64,000 bases of DNA, taken from assembly GCA_045616505.1 (NCBI GenBank), contig JAZLGV010000132.1, positions 1 through 64,000 on the forward strand, written 5' to 3'. Below are positions 23,468-32,070 of this stretch, piece after piece. The notes under the pieces are model-generated. The model made no database searches. It was not told where the DNA came from and was given only the letters and a program-made list of their open reading frames with translations. The position numbers and the translations under genes were made by a program. Numbering within the stretch: position 1 is the stretch's first letter; every line of letters begins with the position of its first letter. The stretch is from JAKSUT01 sp045616505. Its GTDB lineage: Bacteria; Cyanobacteriota; Vampirovibrionia; Gastranaerophilales; Gastranaerophilaceae.

Positions 23468-24842
23468 TTTCTTTTATCCTTCTTTCAAGTTCTGATAATG
23501 AATTGTTTAATTCTGGTTTTAATTTTCTGTTATCTCTAATTTTTTCGTAATGAAAAAGTATTGTAGGGTGTTGTTTTTTAAAGAATGTAGCTATTTCTTT
23601 GTAACTTAAATCTAAAATTTCTCTAGCAAGATATATTGCTAATTGTCTAGGGTAAGAAATGCTTTGTTGTCTTGAAGAACTTTGCAATTCTTTTAATGTT
23701 ACATTGAATTTTTCACAGATAATATCTGTTATAGTTTCGATAGTGATTTCTTTGTGTGATGAATTAATATTCAAAATCTCTGTTGCATTTGCAACATCGA
23801 TTTTTGTATTCATTAAATTAGCATAGGCATTTAACTTGTTGTAAGCACCTTCAAGTTCTCTAACATTCTTTTTAAAATTAGTAGCAATAAGTGAAATTAC
23901 GTCGTCTTGTAAAGTAAAATTATCTAAAATTGCCATATTTTTTAGAATTTTTGTACGAGTTTCAAAATCAGGTGGTGTTATTTCAAGTGTAAGTCCTCTT
24001 TCAAAACGTGATACAAGTCTTTCTGGGAGTGTAGGAATTTCTTTTGGAGGTCTATCTGATGCAATTACAATTTGTTTTGATTTGTTGTAAAGAGCGTCAA
24101 AAGTTTGGAAAAACGCATCAATAGATTTTCCTTTTGATTCTAAAAATTGAATGTCATCAACTAATAAAATATCTACGTTACTATATCTTCTTCTGAATTT
24201 GTCCATGTTTAATGTTCTGTCAGTAGTTTTTTGGTTTGCGTTTAAGATATAGTCATTTACATATTCTTCAGTTTTTACATATTTTACTTTTAGTTTTGGA
24301 TTATTAAAAATTACATAATGTCCAATTGCTTGTAGCAAGTGGGTTTTTCCAAGACCTGAATTTCCGTATATAAAAAGTGGATTGTATTTTTGAGCTGGAT
24401 TTTTTGCAACTTGTTGTGCTGCTTTAAATACAATTTCACTATTTGGACCTACTACGAAATTTTCAAATTTGAATTTTAAATTTAAATTTGTTGAACGCAT
24501 TGTAGAAAGGCTATCTGGAAGAGCATCAGCTTTTGCTTTTTCGATTTTTCTTTTTTCTTTTTGTTCTTCTTTTTCAAATTTTTCTTTTAATTTTTCATCA
24601 TAAATAATTTCATATTTGATAAAATCGTTTAAATTTTTTTTAAAAGTTTTAATAATATCGCTGTTTTGATTTTTAATAAATTGTCTAGCGATAGAATGAC
24701 CTGTTAAAAGGGTAAAAACACCATTTTCATAACTAATTGGTACAAGTGGTTTTATCCAAGGTTCAAAAGTAGATTCAGGAACTATTGATTTTAGTTCCTC
24801 TTTCACTTCTTCCCAAATTTGTTTAACTTCCGAAATTTCCAT
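23460..24842 (-). CDS. dnaA: Chromosomal replication initiator DnaA
   Basis: A 460-residue DnaA. Domain I is residues 1-80, and a short Lys/Glu-rich linker follows. Domain III is an AAA+ ATPase with Walker A GNSGLGKTHLL, Walker B ILLVDDIQFL and the arginine finger region ERLVSRFERGL. Domain IV is the DNA-binding part with LSYKEIATFFKKQHPTILFHYEKI. Start 24842 (MEISEVKQ) is chosen because it gives the family N terminus and sits 7 nt after a TAGAAT hexamer; the longer frame would overlap it. It lies between der and nadE, not next to dnaN, and I see no cluster of DnaA boxes here. Confidence 0.96.
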   Translation of the reverse strand: MEISEVKQIWEEVKEELKSIVPESTFEPWIKPLVPISYENGVFTLLTGHSIARQFIKNQNSDIIKTFKKNLNDFIKYEIIYDEKLKEKFEKEEQKEKRKIEKAKADALPDSLSTMRSTNLNLKFKFENFVVGPNSEIVFKAAQQVAKNPAQKYNPLFIYGNSGLGKTHLLQAIGHYVIFNNPKLKVKYVKTEEYVNDYILNANQKTTDRTLNMDKFRRRYSNVDILLVDDIQFLESKGKSIDAFFQTFDALYNKSKQIVIASDRPPKEIPTLPERLVSRFERGLTLEITPPDFETRTKILKNMAILDNFTLQDDVISLIATNFKKNVRELEGAYNKLNAYANLMNTKIDVANATEILNINSSHKEITIETITDIICEKFNVTLKELQSSSRQQSISYPRQLAIYLAREILDLSYKEIATFFKKQHPTILFHYEKIRDNRKLKPELNNSLSELERRIKENE

Positions 24843-24849
24843 GCTTTTT

Positions 24850-24855
24850 ATTCTA
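24850..24855 (-). promoter_or_regulatory. -10-like hexamer placed for a leaderless dnaA mRNA
   Basis: On the minus strand this reads TAGAAT and ends 7 nt before the dnaA ATG (24842). It lies in the 33-nt gap after the der stop, and there is no Shine-Dalgarno sequence. Confidence 0.45.
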
Positions 24856-24875
24856 CAACAAAAAAGCATGACTTT

Positions 24876-26213
24876 TTATTTTTTGTTTTTGCTTGAACGT
24901 TCACGAACGGAAATTCTAATCGGAGTTCCAAAAAATCCAAAAGCTTCTCTTAATTTGTTTTCAATATATCTTTTGTAATGGTCTTTTAAAAGGTCGCCAT
25001 TATTTGTGAATAAAACAAATGTTGGTGGTTTTGTGTTTATTTGTGATGAATATAATATTTTTAATCTTTTATTTTTAACTGTTGAAGGTGGATTCATTGC
25101 GTAGGCTTCGTTTATAACTTTGTTTAAGATGCCTGTTGCAACTCTTTTTGAAGCTTGTTCATATACTTCAACTGCTTTGTCAAAAATTTGTGTAATTCTT
25201 TGTTTTGTTAATGCACTTATATATATTTTTGGAGCAAAACTTAAAAATGGGATGTCTTGTTCTAGTTTTTTATTGAATTTGTTTAATGTGTTTGATTGTT
25301 TTTCTTCTACTAAATCCCATTTGTTTACTGCAATAACAATACCTTTGCCTGCTTCAATGATTGTAGATGCGATTTTTTTATCTTGGTCTGCAAGTCCTTC
25401 TTTTGCATCGATTACTAAAATTGCTATATCACAATCTTTGATAGCTCTTATTGCTCTATCAACTGCAAACATTTCTACGCCAAAATCAACTTTTGATTTT
25501 TTTCTGATTCCTGCGGTATCAACTAAAATAAATTCTTGGTCTTTGTAAGTTATATATGAGTCTATACTATCTCTTGTTGTTCCTGAAACATCTGAAACAA
25601 TAACTCTTTCTTTTTCTAAAAGAGCATTTACAATAGATGATTTACCTGCATTAGGTCGTCCGACAATTGCAATTCTGATTTTGTCTTCTTCTTCTGTTTC
25701 TTCGTCTTGTTCAAAATCTTCTGTAACTAAATCAAGCAAATCACCAACTCCACCTGAACCGTGAAGAGCTGAAATTGCAATAGGTTCTCCGATTGCAAGT
25801 GAATAGAAATCTGCAATCATAGTATTGTGTTGATTGTGTGAATCAATCTTGTTTACTGCTAAAAATACAGGCTTTTTAGTTCTTCTTAAAATGTTTGCAA
25901 TATCTTCATCTGATGGTTGAACTCCGTCTTTGCCATCAACAAGGAATATAATTTTATCTGCTTCATCACAAGCAATTTGTGCTTGGTCATAGATTGAAAG
26001 CATTATTTCATCTTCATCCCCTGGAATTATACCGCCTGTATCAATTACAGTAAAATTTTTGTGTTGCCATTCAACATCAAAATAAATTCTATCTCTTGTA
26101 ACTCCTGGCATGTCATCGACAATAGATTGTCTTGTTCCGACAAGCCTGTTTACAAATGTAGATTTGCCTACATTTGGACGTCCTACTATTGCAACTATTG
26201 GTTTTCTTTTCAT
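24876..26213 (-). CDS. der: Ribosome assembly GTPase Der (EngA)
   Basis: A 445-residue GTPase with two tandem G domains and a C-terminal KH-like domain, the Der hallmark. Domain 1 has GRPNVGKSTFVN, DTGGI and NKID; domain 2 has GRPNAGKSSIVN, DTAGI and NKWD. The KH-like tail (PPTFVLFTNNG and YKRYIENKLREAFGF) ends the protein. It acts in 50S subunit maturation. I start at the ATG at 26213 (MKRKPIVAIVGRPN), 7 nt after a perfect TATAAT. The longer frame from 26234 would place that promoter inside the coding region. Confidence 0.96.
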   Translation of the reverse strand: MKRKPIVAIVGRPNVGKSTFVNRLVGTRQSIVDDMPGVTRDRIYFDVEWQHKNFTVIDTGGIIPGDEDEIMLSIYDQAQIACDEADKIIFLVDGKDGVQPSDEDIANILRRTKKPVFLAVNKIDSHNQHNTMIADFYSLAIGEPIAISALHGSGGVGDLLDLVTEDFEQDEETEEEDKIRIAIVGRPNAGKSSIVNALLEKERVIVSDVSGTTRDSIDSYITYKDQEFILVDTAGIRKKSKVDFGVEMFAVDRAIRAIKDCDIAILVIDAKEGLADQDKKIASTIIEAGKGIVIAVNKWDLVEEKQSNTLNKFNKKLEQDIPFLSFAPKIYISALTKQRITQIFDKAVEVYEQASKRVATGILNKVINEAYAMNPPSTVKNKRLKILYSSQINTKPPTFVLFTNNGDLLKDHYKRYIENKLREAFGFFGTPIRISVRERSSKNKK

Positions 26214-26220
26214 GGTTTTA

Positions 26221-26226
26221 ATTATA
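26221..26226 (-). promoter_or_regulatory. -10 hexamer placed for a leaderless der mRNA
   Basis: On the minus strand this is a perfect TATAAT ending 7 nt before the der ATG at 26213. No Shine-Dalgarno sequence is present. Confidence 0.55.
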
Positions 26227-26327
26227 TCATGCAAAAATTCATATTAAAATAATATAAAAATATCAAGTTTTAATTATTATTTATATTATAATTATCTACA
26301 TTGTAAGAGTGAAAAGAGGAGTTTATT

Positions 26328-27116
26328 ATGATTCATAGTTCTGCAATTATTGATAAATCTGCACAAATAGCAGAAGATGTAGAAATCGGACCAAATGTCA
26401 TTATTGGTAAAAATGTTATTTTAAAAAGTGGTGTAAAAGTTTTAGGTAATGCTTATATCGAATGTGCTGAAGTTGGCGAAGGAACAATTATCAATCCATT
26501 CGCATCAGTTGGTACTGCACCTCAAGATTTAGGCTACAAAGGTGAAGATACAAAAGTTATTATCGGAAAAAATTGTTTGATAAAAGAAAATGTAACTATA
26601 AACAGAGCCGCTGCTTGTGGTGATTTTACAACAAGAGTTGGTGATAAATGTTTATTAATGGTAGGCGCACACGTTGCTCATAACTGTATTTTGGAAGACG
26701 AAGTAATTATGGCAAACTTGGCTACAATCGGTGGTCATTGTCAAGTTGGTTATGGTGCATTTATTGGAGGTATGAGTGTTTTCCATCAAAACGTTAGAAT
26801 TGGTAAAATGTCTATCGTAAGTGGTTTTTCTGCTGCAAGACAAGATATCCTTCCATATAGTAAAGCTGACGGAAGACCTGCTTATCCAAATGGTTTAAAT
26901 GTTGTAGGTATGAAACGTAGAGGTATTTCTCAAGAAGATAGAACAATTTTAAATAGAGCATATAAAATTCTTGTTTCTCCTGAATATAATACAACTCAAG
27001 CAGTTGAAAAAGTAATTGCAGAAGTTGAAAAGAATAAATATGTAGATGAAGTAATTGAATTTATCAAATCTTCAAAAAGAGGTGTATCTCTAAAACGTAC
27101 AAAACAAGCATTATAA
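26328..27116 (+). CDS. lpxA: UDP-N-acetylglucosamine O-acyltransferase LpxA
   Basis: A 262-residue left-handed beta-helix acyltransferase that makes the first step of lipid A. Hexapeptide repeats run through residues 1-190 (IDKSAQIAEDVEIGPNVIIG onward). The catalytic His is His118 in GAHVAHNC, and the family pieces GGMSVFHQNVRIG, GRPAYPNGLNVVGMKRRG and the C-terminal helical domain are present. A TATAAT at 26287-26292 and GAGGAG before the ATG give a conventional leader. Presence of LpxA shows that this organism makes an LPS-bearing outer membrane. The usual neighbours lpxD, fabZ and lpxB are absent. Confidence 0.95.
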   Translation: MIHSSAIIDKSAQIAEDVEIGPNVIIGKNVILKSGVKVLGNAYIECAEVGEGTIINPFASVGTAPQDLGYKGEDTKVIIGKNCLIKENVTINRAAACGDFTTRVGDKCLLMVGAHVAHNCILEDEVIMANLATIGGHCQVGYGAFIGGMSVFHQNVRIGKMSIVSGFSAARQDILPYSKADGRPAYPNGLNVVGMKRRGISQEDRTILNRAYKILVSPEYNTTQAVEKVIAEVEKNKYVDEVIEFIKSSKRGVSLKRTKQAL

Positions 27117-27135
27117 TAAATATTAAGGAGAAAAA

Positions 27136-28239
27136 ATGAAAGATATTTGGGAAAAATATGCTTCTGTACTTGTAGATTATTCTGTTGATGTTCAAAAAGG
27201 TGATTTGACAGTTATCAGAGCAACAGGTCCAGATGCAGAACCATTGGTGAAAGCTGTATATAAAAGAGTTTTAGAAAAAGGCGGAAATCCAGTTGTAAGA
27301 ACTTCAATTTGTGATTTATCTGATATTTATATTAAATACGCATCAGATGAACAATTAGAATTTATTGACCCAATGTTAGAACTTGAATATCAAAAAGTTG
27401 ATAAATATATTTCTATTGGCGCACCTTTGAATTTAAAATCAATGGCAAGAGCAAATAAGGAAAAATTAGCAAAACGTTCAGCTGCTACAAGAAGTTTATC
27501 TGAACTTTTGTTATCTCGTTCTGCAAAAGGTGAAGCTGCGTGGGTTATCGCTGATGTTCCAACAAATGCTTTGGCTCAAGAAGCAAAAATGTCATTAGAT
27601 GAGTATTCTGAATTTTTGTTTAATGCGTGTTTTTTGAATTTGGATAATCCTGTTGAAAGACTTAAAAAAATGGATGAAGAACAAACAAAATACGCAAATT
27701 ATTTAGATAAATGTTCAAAAATCAGAATTGTTGGAGAAAAAACAGATATTACATTTAATACAAAAGGTAGAAAATGGATAAGCTGCGCAGGTAAAAATAA
27801 TTATCCTGACGGCGAAGTTTTCACATCTCCGGTTGAAGATAGTGCCGAAGGCGAAATCTATTTTGATTTTCCAGCAATATATAGAGGAAATGAAGCTTCT
27901 AAAATTCATTTAAAACTTGAAAAAGGAAAAGTTGTAGAAGCTCATGCAGAAAAAGGCGAAGAATTTTTACTTTCAATGTTAGATTTAGATGAAGGTGCAA
28001 GATTTGTCGGTGAAATTGCAATCGGTACAAATGAGATGGTACAAGATATAACAGGAAATATTTTGTTCGATGAAAAAATTGGCGGCGCAATTCACATGGC
28101 ATGTGGTGCTTCTTATCCTGAAACAGGTGGAAAAAACGTATCAGGCTTACATTGGGATATTATCAAGAATATGAAAAATGGTGGAAAAATTTACGCCGAT
28201 GATAAATTGATTTATGAAAATGGAAAATTCTTGATATAG
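27136..28239 (+). CDS. M29-family metallo-aminopeptidase
   Basis: A 367-residue aminopeptidase of the thermophilic M29 (AmpS/PepS) family, a cytosolic dimer with two metal ions. The metal-binding set is visible as DGEVFTSPVEDSAEGE, GEIAIGTNEMV, GGAIHMACGASYPETGG and SGLHWDII. AAGGAG precedes the ATG, 20 nt after lpxA, so it is probably co-transcribed with that gene. Housekeeping peptide turnover is the likely role. A strong terminator follows. Confidence 0.92.
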   Translation: MKDIWEKYASVLVDYSVDVQKGDLTVIRATGPDAEPLVKAVYKRVLEKGGNPVVRTSICDLSDIYIKYASDEQLEFIDPMLELEYQKVDKYISIGAPLNLKSMARANKEKLAKRSAATRSLSELLLSRSAKGEAAWVIADVPTNALAQEAKMSLDEYSEFLFNACFLNLDNPVERLKKMDEEQTKYANYLDKCSKIRIVGEKTDITFNTKGRKWISCAGKNNYPDGEVFTSPVEDSAEGEIYFDFPAIYRGNEASKIHLKLEKGKVVEAHAEKGEEFLLSMLDLDEGARFVGEIAIGTNEMVQDITGNILFDEKIGGAIHMACGASYPETGGKNVSGLHWDIIKNMKNGGKIYADDKLIYENGKFLI

Positions 28240-28257
28240 ATGTTTTAAATAGTGTTT

Positions 28258-28297
28258 AAAAGGGTCTGCGAATTTTATTCGCAGACCCTTTTTTTAT
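28258..28297 (+). terminator. Rho-independent terminator of the lpxA-peptidase operon
   Basis: An 11-bp GC-rich stem, GGGTCTGCGAA (28262-28272) with TTCGCAGACCC (28278-28288), with flanking A- and T-runs, lies 19 nt after the stop codon. Confidence 0.93.
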
Positions 28298-28300
28298 TTT

Positions 28301-28318
28301 ATAGACCAGATGGTCTAT
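28301..28318. promoter_or_regulatory. Perfect inverted repeat, TetR-like operator candidate
   Basis: ATAGACCA and TGGTCTAT are separated by GA. AGACC/GGTCT palindromes of this size are typical of TetR-family operators such as the LmrA/YxaF type. It sits just after a terminator and about 30 bp before the -35 of the AMIN-protein gene. No TetR gene lies in the window. Confidence 0.4.
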
Positions 28319-28346
28319 GAAAATTTTAAAAACTTAAATCTTAGGA

Positions 28347-28376
28347 TTGATGTCATAGTGTGAAAAAAAATATATA
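28347..28376 (+). promoter_or_regulatory. Putative promoter of the AMIN-protein gene
   Basis: TTGATG (28347-28352) and TATATA (28371-28376) are separated by 18 bp. The first 12 bases resemble those of the promoter before the flagellar operon at 46298. The leader would be about 55 nt. Confidence 0.4.
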
Positions 28377-28436
28377 GTTAGAATGTCAATAGGGAGAAGT
28401 TGAGTAATTAACTAACAGGAGTAAAAGTTTTTTAAA

Positions 28437-29588
28437 ATGTTGATGAGTATGAAAAAGATTTTATTATTAGGAATAGCATGTATCGCACTTACTTGTGGAA
28501 AGGTTTTTGCAACAGAAAATGTTTTGCAAGCAATTCAAATCACAGGTGTTAAAGATAGTTATGATGTTATTTTAAAATCTGATGACGTAGCAGAAATCAA
28601 AAAAACTGTTCAAGCTCCAAACAAAATGATTATTCTTTTAAATGGTATTAGAGCTTCAAAAACAATTAATACAATTTATAACAATACTTCTTCTGTTGAT
28701 AGTGTTGTTGTAGAACCAGTAACAGATGAATCTGTTAAAATTTTCATTCAAGCAGCAAATGTTCAAAATGCAAATATTCAATTTGATTCATTAAAAACTC
28801 CTTTAGGTGTTTTAAATAATTCACAAACTAATGAGCAAAAAGCTGCAAGTGAAATTTTATTGAGCGGACCTGTAACTTCATTTAGACCAATTGTAAAAGA
28901 CGAAGAAGACGAAATTGATAGTTATTCATTGTCATCACTTATTTCTTATGTAAAAGGTTTGTTTGATGAAGACAAAGCAAGTTGGGCAATGACAATCGGT
29001 TTGCTTTTAGTATTGCTTTCAAGCATTGTGAAATTGAAAAAAATGCAAAGTTCAGCTGCTAATAGAACATTGAGTCTAGGTGGTAATTTGCAACAACGTG
29101 AAATTGATATGTATCGTTCAAGAGTAAGAGAAGGTTTATCTCAAAATACGCAAGAATCATATAATCAAAATACGCAAAAACCTTCTTATAATGAACAAGC
29201 TTATGTTCCTCAAATGAGAGATGCTTCAAAATCAAATTATGGATTGAAAACTTATCAAAACAGCACAAAAAGTCCATATATGACTCCAGAAGTTTCTCGT
29301 CCAAGATTGAATAACAACGCTTTTTCAACACCTGTAAAAACACCAGCAGCAGCTCCAAATGCTTTGCAACAAGCTGCTCAAGAAATTATCAAAAGAAATT
29401 CTGCAGCCAAAATGCAACAAGCTGCTACAAAAACTGTTTCAAAACCAATTTCAGGTGCAAAATCAGCTCGTATTGATAGTATGAAATTTTTAGAAGATAT
29501 TACAAAAATCTATGAAAATAGTGGTAGAGCAGATTTAGCACAAGGGTTGAAAAGTAATTATCAAAAAGCCAAAGCAGGCTTGAAATAA
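28437..29588 (+). CDS. Exported AMIN-domain-like membrane protein
   Basis: A protein of about 383 residues with a Sec signal peptide ending near VFA (about residue 25). Residues about 28-115 resemble an AMIN domain (LQAIQITGVKDSYDVILKSD, then MIILLNGI), a module that targets PilQ and AmiC to peptidoglycan and is widespread in Cyanobacteria. One membrane segment follows (about residues 182-200, TIGLLLVLLSSIVKL). The C-terminal half is disordered, Gln/Ser/Asn-rich, and should lie in the cytoplasm. Candidate starts are ATG 28437, 28443 or 28449; AGGAG at 28418-28422 best suits the first. Domain call is by pattern and moderate. Confidence 0.68.
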   Translation: MLMSMKKILLLGIACIALTCGKVFATENVLQAIQITGVKDSYDVILKSDDVAEIKKTVQAPNKMIILLNGIRASKTINTIYNNTSSVDSVVVEPVTDESVKIFIQAANVQNANIQFDSLKTPLGVLNNSQTNEQKAASEILLSGPVTSFRPIVKDEEDEIDSYSLSSLISYVKGLFDEDKASWAMTIGLLLVLLSSIVKLKKMQSSAANRTLSLGGNLQQREIDMYRSRVREGLSQNTQESYNQNTQKPSYNEQAYVPQMRDASKSNYGLKTYQNSTKSPYMTPEVSRPRLNNNAFSTPVKTPAAAPNALQQAAQEIIKRNSAAKMQQAATKTVSKPISGAKSARIDSMKFLEDITKIYENSGRADLAQGLKSNYQKAKAGLK

Positions 29589-29621
29589 AAGTTTTATTTT
29601 AAATATACTCAACATATTACG

Positions 29622-29650
29622 CGGGGGCTTATCAAGTCTCCTTTTTTTTG
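29622..29650 (+). terminator. Terminator after the AMIN-protein gene
   Basis: GGGGGCT pairs with AGTCTCC, with two G-U pairs around a TTATC-type loop, followed by eight Ts. Confidence 0.75.
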
Positions 29651-29729
29651 CTTTTTTATTTAATTTAAATTTTTTATATTCATGATAAAATTATTAAGTA
29701 AATAATTTTAGTAATAAAAGGAATTGATA

Positions 29730-31229
29730 ATGGAAAAGAAAACAGAAACATTAACTCCAAAAGAAACAATAAGACAAGGCAGAATACAAAAACTTACAGA
29801 ACTTGCTGATAAAGGCATTTGCCCATATCCATATACATTTGACAAAACAGCAGATGCACAAGAATTGCAAGACAAATATAAAGATTTAGCAGCAGGAGAA
29901 GAAACACAAGATGTTTATTCTGTCGCTGGTAGAATTATGGCAATGAGAAACACAGGTATGTTTATCGATTTGCAAGATTCTTCAGGAAAAATTCAAATTT
30001 TCTGTCATAAAGAAAATATGCCAATAGAAATGGTAAAAATGTTAAAACTTGTAGATATTGGTGATATTGTTGGTTTTACAGGTACAATAAGAAGAACTCC
30101 ACGTGGTGAGTTGTCAATCAAAGCTACAACTTATACTCTTCTTTCAAAAGCGTTATTATCATTACCTGAAAAATTCCATGGTTTGACAGACGTAGAAACA
30201 AAATACAGACAAAGATATGTTGATTTAATTGTAAATAAAGAAACAAGAGATACTTTCAAAAAAAGAAGTTTGATTATTTCAAAAATAAGAGAGTTTTTGG
30301 CAAACAAAGGATATTTGGAAGTTGAAACTCCAATCTTGCAAACAGTTGCATCAGGTGCAAACGCAAGACCTTTCACAACACACCATAATGCTTTAGATAT
30401 GGGCATGACAATGAGAATTGCTCTTGAACTATATTTGAAAAGATTAATTGTTGGTGGTGTTTCTGAAAGAGTTTATGAAATCGGTAAATGTTTTAGAAAT
30501 GAAGGTATAGATACAAGACATAATCCAGAATTTACTATGATAGAACTTTATCAAGCTTATGCAGACTACAATGATATGATGGAATTGACAGAAAATATGG
30601 TTGCATTCGTAGCTCAAGAAGTTTTAGGAACAACAAAAATTAAATATGGTGAAAATGAAATTGATTTAACTCCACCTTGGGATAGAAAAACTATGTTAGG
30701 TGCAGTACAAGAATATACAGGCTTAGACTTTAACGAATGTTTTACAGCAGAAGAAGCTCGCAAAATGGCTGATTCAGTTGGTGTTCATGTTGAAGAAGAT
30801 GATTGTTGGGGCAAAGTTATTGATAAAGTATTTGAAGAAAAAGTTGAACCTCATTTAATTCAACCAATTCACATTACTGATTATCCATTGGAAATTTCTC
30901 CATTAGCAAAAGTTCACAGAGATAATCCAAGATTAACAGAAAGATTTGAAACACGTGTTAATGGTTGGGAAATTGCAAACGCATTCTCTGAACTTACAGA
31001 TCCAATCGATCAAAGAAGCAGATTTGAAGCTCAAGCAAGAGAAAAAGCAAACGGTGATGAAGAAGCTATGGAACTTGATGATGACTTTATCGAAGCATTA
31101 GAATATGGTATGCCTCCAACAGGTGGTATGGGTATGGGAATTGATAGATTAGTAATGTTGCTTACTGATTCTCAAACAATTCGTGATGTAATCGCATTCC
31201 CAACTATGAAAAAATTAGAAAATAATTAA
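29730..31229 (+). CDS. lysS: Lysyl-tRNA synthetase, class II
   Basis: A 499-residue class II lysyl-tRNA synthetase. The N-terminal OB-fold anticodon-binding domain is residues about 55-160 (SVAGRIMAMRNTGMFIDLQD). The catalytic core carries motif 1 (REFLANKGYLEVETP), motif 2 (FRNEGIDTRHNPEFTM) and motif 3 (GGMGMGIDRLVMLL). Start 29730 is chosen because AAGGA lies 7 nt upstream; the TTG at 29724 is too close. It heads a run with lptB 10 nt downstream, so the LPS-export genes may be read from the lysS promoter. Confidence 0.97.
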   Translation: MEKKTETLTPKETIRQGRIQKLTELADKGICPYPYTFDKTADAQELQDKYKDLAAGEETQDVYSVAGRIMAMRNTGMFIDLQDSSGKIQIFCHKENMPIEMVKMLKLVDIGDIVGFTGTIRRTPRGELSIKATTYTLLSKALLSLPEKFHGLTDVETKYRQRYVDLIVNKETRDTFKKRSLIISKIREFLANKGYLEVETPILQTVASGANARPFTTHHNALDMGMTMRIALELYLKRLIVGGVSERVYEIGKCFRNEGIDTRHNPEFTMIELYQAYADYNDMMELTENMVAFVAQEVLGTTKIKYGENEIDLTPPWDRKTMLGAVQEYTGLDFNECFTAEEARKMADSVGVHVEEDDCWGKVIDKVFEEKVEPHLIQPIHITDYPLEISPLAKVHRDNPRLTERFETRVNGWEIANAFSELTDPIDQRSRFEAQAREKANGDEEAMELDDDFIEALEYGMPPTGGMGMGIDRLVMLLTDSQTIRDVIAFPTMKKLENN

Positions 31230-31239
31230 GGTTTAAAAA

Positions 31240-32070
31240 ATGGCAAAAAAAATAACTAAAAAATCTGAACCAAAAACAAATTCACAAAAATCAACACCAG
31301 TAGCATCAAAATCAACACAAGCAACAAAGGTGTTAGAACCAACAAAAAAAATAATAGCCAAGAATTTGATAAAAATTTATGGCGATAGAAGTGTTGTAAA
31401 CGATGTTTCTTTTGAAGTTAATAAAGGCGAAGTTGTTTGTTTGCTAGGACCAAATGGTGCTGGTAAAACAACAACATTTTATATGGTAGTTGGTTTGGTG
31501 AAACCAAATAGTGGACAAATTTTCTTGAATGATGATGATATTTCGCTATGGCCAATGAATATAAGAGCAAAAGCTGGTGTAGGATATCTTCCTCAAGAAG
31601 CATCTATTTTTAGAAAATTGTCAGTAGAAGATAATATCAAACTGGTTCTTGAAATGAACGATAAACTTACTGTAAATGAAAAAGCTAAAAAATTAGAAGA
31701 ATTGTTGGACGAATTCGGCGTAGCAAAATTAAGAAAAGCGTCTGCAGTTTCTCTATCAGGTGGTGAAAGAAGACGCGTAGAACTTGCAAGAGCATTAGCT
31801 GCTAGTCCTGATTTTATTTTGTTAGACGAACCATTTACAGGTATTGACCCTATCGCTATCGGAGAAATTAAAGATAATATTAAAAAATTGTCTTCTGATA
31901 AAGGCTTGGGTGTTTTAATTACAGACCACAATCCAAAGGCAACTTTGTCAATTACAGATAGAGCATACGTAATTTTTGACGGTAAAATAAAAATTCAAGG
32001 TAAAAGTTCTGATGTTGCAGTTGATCCTGTTGCAAAAGAATTCTATTTAGGAAAGGATTTCAAATTATAA
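31240..32070 (+). CDS. lptB: LPS export ABC transporter ATPase LptB
   Basis: A 276-residue ATPase of the Lpt complex that drives LPS extraction from the inner membrane. It has Walker A GPNGAGKTTTFYM, a GYLPQEASIFRKL Q-loop region, signature LSGGERRRVELARAL, Walker B FILLDEPFTGIDP, and the His switch ITDHN. FRKLSVEDN is typical of LptB. The first 35 residues are an extra Lys/Thr/Ser-rich, probably disordered tail not present in most LptB proteins. The stop overlaps the start of the permease gene (TAATG), so stoichiometric coupling is likely. Confidence 0.95.
   Translation: MAKKITKKSEPKTNSQKSTPVASKSTQATKVLEPTKKIIAKNLIKIYGDRSVVNDVSFEVNKGEVVCLLGPNGAGKTTTFYMVVGLVKPNSGQIFLNDDDISLWPMNIRAKAGVGYLPQEASIFRKLSVEDNIKLVLEMNDKLTVNEKAKKLEELLDEFGVAKLRKASAVSLSGGERRRVELARALAASPDFILLDEPFTGIDPIAIGEIKDNIKKLSSDKGLGVLITDHNPKATLSITDRAYVIFDGKIKIQGKSSDVAVDPVAKEFYLGKDFKL

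Noticed and set aside
24843..24875. Possible origin of replication next to dnaA
   Set aside because: The gap upstream of dnaA is only 33 nt and has no cluster of DnaA boxes.
26214..26234. Earlier start for der
   Set aside because: It would include the TATAAT hexamer in the coding region and add residues not seen in the family.
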